DNA from: Chloroflexota bacterium
GTDB taxonomy: Bacteria > Chloroflexota > Dehalococcoidia > GIF9 > UBA5629
Length of the DNA stretch: 5,574 bases
Assembly (NCBI GenBank): GCA_026389655.1
Contig: JAPLHL010000056.1
Coordinates: 1 to 5,574, forward strand
Reading direction: 5' to 3'
Part shown: piece by piece, positions 1 to 5,574 of the stretch
Position numbering within the stretch: the stretch's first letter is position 1
Layout: every line of letters starts with the position of its first letter
Program-made: the position numbers and the translations under genes
Notes under the pieces: model-generated
What the model saw: the letters and a program-made list of their open reading frames with translations, nothing else
Told to the model about the DNA's origin: nothing
Databases searched by the model: none

Positions 1-1677
1 AATAGCCACTGGAAACAAGGATATTTGCCTTCGGGTCCAACTTATGCAGAGCTTTTACGACTTCTTTGCCTCCCATCTCGCCCGGCAGGGTGAGGTCGAC
101 GATAACACTATCATACGGTCTACCGGATTCCATAGCATCCTGGTACTTTTTCAACGCTTCCAGACCCTCGGAGGCGAACTCGATCCGGTCGTAACCGAGC
201 TTGCTGAGGATGCGGCTGCCCACGTTTCTGATAACAGCCTCGTCATCAACCAGAAGGATTTTAACGCCGGCATGCCGCTGTTTTGTAGAAGGGGTTTCCC
301 TGGCAATTCTTTCGGTGGAAGCGGGAAGAAAAATGTTGAAGATGCTGCCCTTACCATGTTCAGATTCGACTGTGATAACGCCTCCATGACTCCTGACAAT
401 GGAATAGGCGATGCTCAATCCCAGGCCTACCTTACCTTGCCTGGTGGTGAAATAAGGGTCAAATATATGCTGCATATCATCGGGGTTAATGCCATGCCCT
501 TTATCTGCAACTGATATTTTGATGTAATTGCCGTCAGGCAAATTGGCGGCTTCGTTTTCTTCCAGATGTATGTTGCGGGCGTTCACATTAATGACGCCCC
601 CTTTAGGCATGGCCTGGCTGGCGTTCAGGATAATATTGCCGAACGCCTGGATGAATTGGGCCTGGTCCAATTCCACCGGGTAGAGGTTGTCGGTAATAAC
701 AAAATTGGCCCATGTGTTTAACCCTGTAAGCATATATTCGGTGGTGTCCTTCAATAGTGGCCCTACCAGGCTTGTCTTTTTTAGAGGCGCTCCACTTGTG
801 GAAAAACTCGAAAGATGTCTCACCAGTTCACGCGCCTTGTCCACGATTTTATCCGTTTCTTCCAGCAGCCGGGATTGCTGCGTATGCGGTTCCGTCTCTG
901 ATATCAGTATATTTAGATTGCCCACGATATGGGTAAGAAGGGTATTGAACTGGCTGGCAATGCCGCTGGAAAGTAAGGCAACCGACTCCATCTTCAACGC
1001 GCGCATCAGTTCTTCTTCAATCCTCTTGTGTTGAGAGGCATTGTGGACAATGCTGAGTAGGAGCTTTTTGCCACCGTGTTCGACCAGGCTCAAGTGTACT
1101 TCAACTGGGAATTTACCTCCGTCTTTCCTGATATGGACGGAATTATAAAAAGCCTTACCTTTGGTAAATGCGATTCTAATCCTGTCCCGGATCTCAGACT
1201 GGGCTTCCGGTGCAACTACCTGGTAGAGATCTAATTTCAGCATTTCTTCACGAGTATAGCCCCGTTCTTTACAGGCAGTTTCATTAGTGTACAAAAAAGT
1301 ACCGTCAGGGTCCTGCAGGAAAATGGAATAAACGGTCCGGCTGTTTCCTGGCCGCTCTTGCGGACGTGGTCCATGAACTCCTTTGCGACAGGCTGACTAA
1401 CGAAATCCGTTATGCGTTTGCCGCATACTTCAGCCCTGCTAAAACCAAGCAGTTGCTCCAAATAAGGATTTATGGTGATTATCTTGCCTTCGTGGTCGAT
1501 CAAGCAAATGGAATGCGGAATTTGCTGGCCGACCGGGCAATTCAACTTGAAAAAATCCCTCATTGAGTCAGTGGCTGGAGACGTGTTATTAGGTGCGGGA
1601 GGGTCAGGATTACGTTTATCCTTCTGCCTGGCAGGCTCTTTAGAAGATTGTTTCTTAGTCTTTGCCTCTTCTTCCAT
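1..1677 (-). pseudogene. PAS hybrid histidine kinase-like gene, frameshifted, H-box His replaced, 3' end beyond window
   Basis: This is a two-component hybrid sensor kinase by domain order. ATG at 1675-1677 opens a Lys/Glu-rich N-terminus and a first PAS domain (about 1563-1336, with SICLIDHEGKIITIN). The frame is then lost; the downstream frame, open from 1333 to base 1, encodes a second full PAS (VYSIFLQDPDGTFLYTN to about 1030), a DHp helix (about 1006-790), HATPase_c and a receiver. The N-box Asn lies at 623-625, G1 box DKGHGI starts at 505, FDPYFTT follows, and GLGLS is at 413-427. The receiver starts KILLVDDE near 262 with phospho-Asp codon 95-97; its end is off the window. The canonical GIAHDFNNLL H-box reads GIASQFNTLL, so the phosphoacceptor His is Ser (953-955). 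A TTG 24 bases upstream (1699-1701) could also start it, but has no clear ribosome site. As read, one base is missing, so a full-length product would need frameshifting, or there is a sequencing error. Transcribed away from the 1860 operon. Hybrid-kinase identity is firm; functionality is doubtful. Confidence 0.85.
1331..1338 (-). other. Frameshift junction between the two PAS domains
   Basis: On the minus strand the upstream frame reads ...QETAG ending at codon 1336-1338. The second PAS domain resumes as VYSIF with codon 1331-1333. Only two bases (CC) lie between, so one base is missing (or two are extra). Staying in the upstream frame gives unrelated residues and a TGA at 1237-1239. Going back from 1333, the downstream frame meets a TAG at about 1397-1399, with no ATG, GTG or TTG I could find between it and the junction. 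The first in-frame ATG after the junction is 1241-1243, inside PAS 2. Confidence 0.8.
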
Positions 1678-1859
1678 ATCCCTGAACCCCGGATGACCCA
1701 AAATTGTCTTACAATAACTATAATACTACTAATGTACGATTAAGAGAAACAGCCTTAACTTATGGCGCAGCTTGACACATTGTCTGTCACCTGCAATAGT
1801 ATAAATACATATATTTTGCGGGGGAAATGTAAATCCCGCCGGGCTGAGGCAGCATAGAA
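1678..1859. other. Divergent intergenic region with leader hairpin
   Basis: This spacer separates the leftward kinase from the rightward operon. Besides the rightward promoter it holds a GC stem in the predicted leader (GCGGG 1818-1822 pairing with CCCGC 1835-1839, 12-base loop) and a ribosome site GAGG at 1846-1849, 10 bases before ATG 1860. The region 1702-1745 is AT-rich and could hold the leftward promoter (for example TATTAT/TATAGT on the minus strand), but I saw no convincing -35 partner. No small gene or RNA gene is recognisable. Confidence 0.4.
1772..1800 (+). promoter_or_regulatory. Sigma70-type promoter for the rightward operon
   Basis: A perfect -35 TTGACA at 1772-1777 is followed by a 17-base spacer and a -10 AATAGT at 1795-1800 (4 of 6 to TATAAT). 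A TG dinucleotide at 1792-1793 sits where an extended -10 would place it. Predicted transcription start is about 1807, leaving a leader of roughly 50 bases before the ATG at 1860. An overlapping TATAAA at 1800-1805 is an alternative -10 but would give a 22-base spacer. Confidence 0.6.
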
Positions 1860-2438
1860 ATGGACGTTGATTTAGGCGGTTCTGAACTAAATAAACAATA
1901 TGAAATACTGGTTTGCACCGGCGAACTCATTTTTATAGGCTTATTCAAATGCAATATTTCCCAACGGCTTATTGACGCGCTAAATGAAGGTGTACGCGAG
2001 AGCTCCTTATCCAAGATTGTAGATTTCCTGCCATTGCAGGATGTTACTATGACTAATATCGGCGGTAACAAGAAGAAATTTAACCATATATACGTCGCCA
2101 AAAACAATATTATTTTCATAGCACAGGTCTCTACAGAGGTTAAGGGGAAGAAGCTCAGCGCCTATCCGTACAGGAGCAAGCAGCCGGTGGGCGTCACAAT
2201 TTATACTGCCCAGATCTACCAGGCACAAGTGTACGCTTCTCCTTACGTCTTGAAAGGGCAGATTTACGTGGAGACATGGGGACAGGTTGCAGACACGCTT
2301 GAAAGCAAGGATAGATTTATACCTCTGACCGATGTGGAAGTTGATCCAGCCCTGCCCGGAGGCGATAACCAATTTGATTTCATAGCCATCAACAGGGAAC
2401 GGATCATCAGCATTTGTAAAAGCATGGAATCCGACTGA
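1860..2438 (+). CDS. Conserved-looking protein of unknown function with two copies of a beta-rich module
   Basis: I do not recognise a named family with certainty. The 192-aa product has no signal peptide or membrane segment and is predicted cytoplasmic. It reads as two divergent copies of one module, residues about 14-90 and 110-187, joined by a basic linker (KGKKLSAYPYRSKQ). Each copy has a strand-rich start (YEILVCTGELIFIGLF; VGVTIYTAQIYQAQVY), then a helix or loop. Each then has a matching F[LI]PL.DV segment (FLPLQDVTM at about 56-64; FIPLTDVEV at about 153-161) and a closing hydrophobic strand after an aromatic/Asn stretch (HIYVAKNNIIFIAQV; DFIAINRERIISICK). The start ATG is preceded by GAGG at 1846-1849 and by a good promoter, making it the first gene of a presumed four-gene operon, 23 bases before the next. 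Function is unknown; a sensor or ligand-binding scaffold is only a guess. Confidence 0.8.
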   Translation: MDVDLGGSELNKQYEILVCTGELIFIGLFKCNISQRLIDALNEGVRESSLSKIVDFLPLQDVTMTNIGGNKKKFNHIYVAKNNIIFIAQVSTEVKGKKLSAYPYRSKQPVGVTIYTAQIYQAQVYASPYVLKGQIYVETWGQVADTLESKDRFIPLTDVEVDPALPGGDNQFDFIAINRERIISICKSMESD

Positions 2439-2461
2439 TAGATAAATCATCTTCACAATAA

Positions 2462-2929
2462 TTGGTAATCGATTTGGTTGAAGACGAACTGCAACTAAAA
2501 AAACTGCTCAAGGACCTGTTCAAGAACCAGCTTTTTGCATCGCTGGCTACGCAGCAACATGCCAGGCCGTACAGCAATCTCATCGCTTTTGCGGCCACGC
2601 AGGACCTAAAGGACATACTGTTTATCACCCGGCGGCAGACGCACAAATATGCCAATTTATTATCGAACAACAGCGTCTCCGTGCTTGTAGACAACCGCGG
2701 TAACAACGATGCCGATTTCCGCAATGCTATCGCAGTTAATGCCGTAGGAACGGCGGAGGAAGTAAAGGACAGCAAAAAGGAAAACCTGCTCCAGCTTTAC
2801 CTGGTAAAGCACCACAGCCTCGAGAAATTCGCCCACTCTCCGGAATCAGCGCTTTTCAGGATCAAAGTAAAAAAATACATTATCGTGCGTAATTTCCAGG
2901 AAGTTATGGAACTGAAGGTGGAGGGATAG
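2462..2929 (+). CDS. Pyridoxamine 5'-phosphate oxidase-like FMN-binding split-barrel protein
   Basis: The 155-aa product resembles small members of the PPOX/FMN-binding split-barrel superfamily. These are flavin (FMN or F420) proteins that act as oxidoreductases or flavin/haem-binding proteins, and usually dimerise. Visible signs are an N-terminal helix, then FASLATQQHARPYSNLIAFA (residues 25-44) matching the first barrel strands that contact flavin. DILFITRRQTHKYANLLSNN (51-70) is the typical segment where Thr/Arg and a Lys-Tyr-x-Asn-Leu helix hold phosphate. SVSVLVDNR (71-79) follows, then VNAVGTAEEV (92-101) and a C-terminal strand FRIKVKKYIIVRNFQ. The length is usual for the family. Start choice is weak: an in-frame TAA lies directly upstream (2459-2461), no ATG is available, TTG at 2462 is the first start and lacks an obvious ribosome site; TTG at 2474 is the alternative. 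It sits in the operon 4 bases before the membrane protein. The substrate cannot be told from sequence. Confidence 0.85.
   Translation: MVIDLVEDELQLKKLLKDLFKNQLFASLATQQHARPYSNLIAFAATQDLKDILFITRRQTHKYANLLSNNSVSVLVDNRGNNDADFRNAIAVNAVGTAEEVKDSKKENLLQLYLVKHHSLEKFAHSPESALFRIKVKKYIIVRNFQEVMELKVEG
2920..2925 (+). promoter_or_regulatory. Ribosome binding site GGAGGG inside the end of the flavoprotein gene
   Basis: GGAGGG overlaps the last codons of the flavoprotein gene (stop TAG 2927-2929) and lies 8 bases before ATG 2934. This fixes the start of the membrane-protein gene and suggests translational coupling of the two. Confidence 0.75.
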
Positions 2930-2933
2930 CGTT

Positions 2934-3476
2934 ATGTATCATCCTTTGATCTTAATACCCAAAGGAAAGAAACTACCCACATTTCTGGTTCTCCTGGTAG
3001 CGACTATAGGGCTTTCTGTGGTTTTCCGGTTTATCGGTCCGTTTTCTCCAAACATCGTGGATTTTGAACTCGCAGGGAGCGTTGCCAATGCATCCGGTAT
3101 CATCAATCAATGGAGCGCACTGGCCAAAATACAGGCCGGCTTCAGCCTGGGTATTGATTACCTTTATATGCCGGTTTATTCAACAACCATTGCGCTGGCC
3201 TGTGTATGGGGAGCTATGGTGCTGAAGTCAAGGACATGGAGGGGTGTAGGGATCATGCTGGCGTGGGGACTCTGGCTGGCGGCTATATTCGATGCCATCG
3301 AAAATTATGCGCTGGTGACCATGCTTTACGGCAACGTTGCTGACCCATATCCCATGATGGCGCGTTTATGCGCCACCTTTAAATTCAGCCTGATCCTGCT
3401 GGGGTTGGCTTACTCTGCTGTAGCGGCAATAATTCGCATTGCGCTTTTGCTAAAAACTGCTCGCAAAGCCAGCTAA
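2934..3476 (+). CDS. Four-helix integral membrane protein of unknown function
   Basis: The 180-aa product has four hydrophobic segments: about residues 15-34, 74-97, 104-127 and 147-172. A loop of about 40 residues (35-73), rich in Ala/Ser/Gly with FELAGS and a Trp, separates the first two helices. The N-terminus (KGKK) and C-terminus (KTARKAS) are basic, which by the positive-inside rule places both in the cytoplasm and the long loop outside. Distinctive polar residues lie in or beside helices: GIDYLYMPVYSTTIALAC in helix 2, FDAIENYAL at the end of helix 3, and CATFKFSL entering helix 4. Buried Asp/Glu/Asn/Lys suggest a functional channel, binding pocket or ion path rather than a simple anchor, but this is inference. 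The start ATG has a strong ribosome site and follows the flavoprotein stop by 4 bases. I know no assigned function for this family. Confidence 0.85.
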   Translation: MYHPLILIPKGKKLPTFLVLLVATIGLSVVFRFIGPFSPNIVDFELAGSVANASGIINQWSALAKIQAGFSLGIDYLYMPVYSTTIALACVWGAMVLKSRTWRGVGIMLAWGLWLAAIFDAIENYALVTMLYGNVADPYPMMARLCATFKFSLILLGLAYSAVAAIIRIALLLKTARKAS

Positions 3477-3490
3477 CTTAATAAAATCCG

Positions 3491-3497
3491 GGAGGAG
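3491..3497 (+). promoter_or_regulatory. Ribosome binding site GGAGGAG deciding a TTG start
   Basis: GGAGGAG at 3491-3497 is a near-perfect Shine-Dalgarno; its GGAGG core ends 6 bases before TTG 3502. There is no ATG at this position, and the encoded N-terminus (SILADKFAPLFQSRSIALVGAS) fits the normal start of the CoA-binding domain. The TTG start is therefore well supported. Confidence 0.8.
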
Positions 3498-3501
3498 ACC
3501 A

Positions 3502-4965
3502 TTGTCAATCCTGGCAGATAAATTTGCTCCTTTATTTCAATCACGCTCCATAGCGCTGGTGGGCGCTTCCAAAGACCGGGGCAAATGGGGTTTCATTGTG
3601 TTGAGGCACCTGATCGATGGCGAATTCAAGGGGCGGATTTACCCGGTAAATCCTATCGAAGATGAGATGCTGGGCTTAAAGGTATACAGGAACATCGCTG
3701 AAATACCGGAGACACCGGACCTGGCGGTTATCATTGTGCCTCCGCCGGCCGTGCTGCATGTTATTGAAGGATGCGTCGCCAAAGGCATAAAAGCAGGGGT
3801 GATTATAACTGCAGGTTTTGCCGAGCTTGGCGAGGAAGGCGCCCGGCTACAGACTGCGATAACTGAGGCTGCCGCCAGGGGGAGCATGGCCATCGTAGGC
3901 CCGAACTGTAATGGCATCATGAGCCCGTGGAATAAGCAATATGTCCAATTTCCGACATTCCTGGTGCTGCCCGGTAATGTGGCGATTGTCGCCCAGAGCG
4001 GCAATGTAATGGACTCCCTTGCCAGGCAGGTAATGATGCACGGCCAGGGCTGCAGCGTATGCATTGCCAGCGGTAATGAGGCTGTGCTGCGATGCGAGGA
4101 CTACCTGGAATACCTGGGTGATGAATCTCACACCAAAGTTATCATGTGTTATAGCGAGGGATTTACAAACGGGCGCCGCTTCTTAAGAATTGCATCAGAG
4201 GTGAGTAAGAAGAAGCCGGTTATAATGGTCAAAGCTGGCAAGACGCAGGCCGGGGCAAAGGCCGCAGCTTCGCATACAGCCGCCATCTCAGGTTCCGATA
4301 AAATTTTCGATGCTGTATGCAAACAGGCCGGAGTGATAAGGGCCGGGAGCCTCGATGAGATGCTGAATATCGGCCTTGCCTTACTGCGACAGCCGTTGCC
4401 GAAAGGACGCGGTGTCGGCATTGTGACGGCGGGTGGGGGATGGGGAGTGATGGGCGCTGACGCCTGCTCTGAGCTGGGATTTAATGTAGTGGCGCTGCCG
4501 GAAGCGACGATCAGGGAGCTGGATAAACTGCTGCCGGCCTGGTGGAACAGGGGTAACCCGGTGGACCTGGTGGCGGGCTCCAACCCCGATAACATCTTCA
4601 AAGCTGTCGAAATGGTTATGCAATGTCCCACAGTAGACTCCATGATGTTTCTGAGCATGATGCCTGCGCTTCGTGTCAGGGGCTTCGATCTGCCTACGGA
4701 TGAAACCGAGAGGGCGAAATACGGCGATGTGCTGGAGCGGGCCATTATCGGGGCCATGGATGAATTCAACAAACTCGCGGATAAATATCATAAGCCCCTG
4801 GTAGTAGCTACCGAGCATATGTGGGCCACGAACATAGAGGAGGCCCGCATCCCGTATACACTGGGTCAACAAAATGCTGTGTGCTACCATATGCCGCATG
4901 AAGCTGCGAACGTGCTGCGAGCACTGGTTGGCTATAGCGAATATTTGAAGCGTGTACGATCATAA
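3502..4965 (+). CDS. ADP-forming acetyl/acyl-CoA synthetase, alpha-type subunit (CoA-binding, succinyl-CoA ligase fold)
   Basis: The 487-aa product matches the alpha subunit of nucleoside-diphosphate-forming acyl-CoA synthetases. These interconvert an acyl-CoA, ADP and phosphate with the acid, CoA and ATP through a phosphohistidine. Domains in order: a Rossmann CoA-binding domain (residues about 10-135; SIALVGASKDRGKWG, IYPVNP, IVGPNCNGIM); a first flavodoxin-like ligase domain (about 155-290; VAIVAQSGN, SEGFTNGRRFL, VKAGKT, AASHTAAISGSD); and a second ligase domain (about 300-487; GVGIVTAGGGWGVM, GNPVDLV). His258 in SHTAA aligns with the phosphorylated His of the family. Glu219 in YSEGF aligns with the conserved Glu that stabilises it. 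The length fits a stand-alone alpha subunit (about 460-490) rather than the roughly 700-residue fused form. Catalysis needs an ATP-grasp beta subunit, and none follows here. Last gene of the presumed operon, 25 bases after the membrane protein. Substrate (acetate, branched, aryl or other acid) cannot be told. Confidence 0.9.
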   Translation: MSILADKFAPLFQSRSIALVGASKDRGKWGFIVLRHLIDGEFKGRIYPVNPIEDEMLGLKVYRNIAEIPETPDLAVIIVPPPAVLHVIEGCVAKGIKAGVIITAGFAELGEEGARLQTAITEAAARGSMAIVGPNCNGIMSPWNKQYVQFPTFLVLPGNVAIVAQSGNVMDSLARQVMMHGQGCSVCIASGNEAVLRCEDYLEYLGDESHTKVIMCYSEGFTNGRRFLRIASEVSKKKPVIMVKAGKTQAGAKAAASHTAAISGSDKIFDAVCKQAGVIRAGSLDEMLNIGLALLRQPLPKGRGVGIVTAGGGWGVMGADACSELGFNVVALPEATIRELDKLLPAWWNRGNPVDLVAGSNPDNIFKAVEMVMQCPTVDSMMFLSMMPALRVRGFDLPTDETERAKYGDVLERAIIGAMDEFNKLADKYHKPLVVATEHMWATNIEEARIPYTLGQQNAVCYHMPHEAANVLRALVGYSEYLKRVRS

Positions 4966-5085
4966 ATAGTAGTTTCTGCCAATTCTTAAGAAATTGTGGC
5001 CCAAAGTCTATTATTAGTGAGCCAACAGGCCGCAGACACCGCTTTATTACTGCTCTAAAATAGGCACAGTAGTGAAGAATTGGCT
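4966..5085. other. Intergenic region with inverted repeat, no gene seen
   Basis: The spacer between the CoA-ligase stop and the PAS gene holds an AT-rich inverted repeat at 4980-4996 (CAATTC/GaAATTG around the TTCTTAAGAA palindrome, 4983-4992) and a candidate promoter. The repeat is not followed by a T-run on either strand, so it looks more like a protein-binding site than a terminator. I see no clear terminator for the operon and no RNA gene. Confidence 0.35.
5033..5061 (+). promoter_or_regulatory. Candidate sigma70 promoter for the PAS gene
   Basis: CAGACA (5033-5038, 4 of 6 to TTGACA), a 17-base spacer and TAAAAT (5056-5061, 5 of 6 to TATAAT) predict a start near 5068. That is about 18 bases upstream of ATG 5086, leaving just enough leader for GAAG at 5074-5077 as a weak ribosome site. 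Spacing is ideal but the -35 is imperfect. Confidence 0.35.
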
Positions 5086-5517
5086 ATGTTATATAAAGGC
5101 AGCAGTTCGGCTTTAGAACTCTATGAATTGGACGCCACTTACCGGGCCCTTTTTGAAAATAACGGGATGGCAATGGCGGTCGTGAATGAGACCATGACTA
5201 TTGCGCTTGTAAATCGCGCATTTGAGGAATTGTCGGGTTATTCAAAGAGCCAGCTTGAAAATGAAATGAAGTGGATGCAGCTTGTTCATGAAGATGACCG
5301 CGCATATATGAGCGGGCACCATATAATGTGCGCCTGGACGCCGATTTCAAGTAACAGGCATTGCATGTTTCGAATAGCCAGAAAAGACGGGCAGATCAGA
5401 GATGTTTATTTGAGCATGACTAATATTCCAGGTACCAGAAAAGGCATTTTTTCGATGGCTGACATAATGGAGGCCATGTCCTCACCCTGTCAGCAGCAGC
5501 TAGCCCTTTCAATTTGA
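5086..5517 (+). CDS. Single-PAS-domain protein without output domain
   Basis: The 143-aa product is almost entirely one PAS sensor domain (S-box type), the fold that binds small ligands or cofactors in signalling proteins. After a short leader the domain runs as YRALFENNGMAMAVVNE (N-cap and first strands) and IALVNRAFEELSGYSKSQLE, which carries the hallmark N.AF..LSGYS. WMQLVHEDDRAYM follows (the V-H-x-D-D motif), then FRIARKDGQIRDVYLSMTNIPGTRKGIFSMADIME with the closing strands. Family members usually continue with ITERK..EE and a kinase, GGDEF or another PAS. Here the frame ends at 5517, only about 15 residues after ADIME, with a Gln-rich tail unlike a signalling helix. ATG 5086 is chosen because GAAG at 5074-5077 lies 8 bases upstream; TTG 5080 is the alternative. 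It may be a stand-alone PAS adaptor or the remnant of a truncated kinase. No other frame continues the protein after the stop. Confidence 0.75.
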   Translation: MLYKGSSSALELYELDATYRALFENNGMAMAVVNETMTIALVNRAFEELSGYSKSQLENEMKWMQLVHEDDRAYMSGHHIMCAWTPISSNRHCMFRIARKDGQIRDVYLSMTNIPGTRKGIFSMADIMEAMSSPCQQQLALSI

Positions 5518-5574
5518 CCATAATCTTCTTTTGGACTCACGGACAATCTTAATTGTTTCTTTATTATTCCCATA

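Noticed and set aside
44..514. 156-codon open frame on the plus strand
   Set aside because: It runs exactly antisense and codon-aligned to the kinase HATPase_c/receiver region, whose motifs (DKGHGI, GLGLS, LLVDDE) are unmistakable on the minus strand; the plus product has no recognisable domain.
687..1034. 115-codon open frame on the plus strand
   Set aside because: It lies opposite the DHp and linker of the kinase; low-complexity Ser-rich product with no family features.
1702..1760. Leftward promoter for the kinase gene
   Set aside because: AT-rich -10-like hexamers exist on the minus strand but none has an acceptable -35 at 16-18 bases.
2007..2456. 149-codon open frame on the minus strand
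   Set aside because: Antisense to the duplicated-domain protein gene, which has promoter, ribosome site and operon context; the minus frame has none.
4149..4772. 207-codon open frame on the minus strand, with others at 3639-4064 and 4381-4899
   Set aside because: All are shadows of the CoA-ligase alpha gene, which has full-length family homology on the plus strand.
5046..5073. Imperfect stem ATTACTG/CAGTAGT around a 14-base loop
   Set aside because: Short, with a wobble pair and a large loop, and it overlaps the candidate -10; likely chance.
5543..5556. ACAAT/ATTGT hairpin followed by a T-rich stretch, possible terminator
   Set aside because: Stem is only 5 bp with a single G-C pair and the T-run is interrupted; too weak to call a terminator.

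Overview
The window looks bacterial. It has Shine-Dalgarno-type GGAGG sites, a good sigma70-like promoter, TTG start codons, and mixed PAS/two-component and CoA-ligase content. Gene families of this kind (an ADP-forming acyl-CoA synthetase alpha-type subunit beside a flavin split-barrel protein, plus PAS hybrid kinases) are common in anaerobic sediment lineages such as Chloroflexota/Dehalococcoidia and some delta-type Proteobacteria. The sequence alone does not fix the taxon, so I treat this as a weak inference.

Region 1 (1-1677, minus strand) is a PAS-containing hybrid histidine kinase running off the left edge. Reading 3'->5' it gives a charged N-terminus, a truncated first PAS domain, a frameshift near 1331-1338, a complete second PAS domain, a DHp helix, an HATPase_c domain and a partial receiver. 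Two things set it apart. The reading frame is broken between the PAS domains, and the residue aligned with the phosphoacceptor His of the H-box is Ser. The ATP-binding motifs and the receiver acidic/phospho-Asp residues are intact.

Region 2 (1678-1859) is a divergent intergenic region. It carries a TTGACA-17-TGcAATAGT promoter driving rightward transcription.

Region 3 (1860-4965, plus strand) is a compact four-gene presumed operon with gaps of 23, 4 and 25 bp. In order it encodes a 192-aa protein made of two divergent copies of one beta-rich module, a pyridoxamine-phosphate-oxidase-like FMN split-barrel protein, a four-helix membrane protein of unknown function, and a 487-aa ADP-forming acetyl/acyl-CoA synthetase alpha-type subunit. 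No ATP-grasp beta subunit follows in the window. At least two of these genes (the flavin protein and the CoA ligase) start with TTG. The joint function is unknown. A CoA-thioester/acid energy-conserving step linked to a flavin protein and a membrane protein is an inference only.

Region 4 (4966-5574) holds a short intergenic stretch with a candidate promoter and a small inverted repeat. It is followed by a 143-aa protein that is essentially one PAS domain and stops just after the PAS fold, with no output domain. The last 57 bases hold no gene I can support.

I did not find a CRISPR array, tRNA, rRNA, insertion sequence or integrase. The best leads are the His-less and frame-broken hybrid kinase, the orphan alpha subunit with its three conserved-looking partners, and the internally duplicated 192-aa protein.
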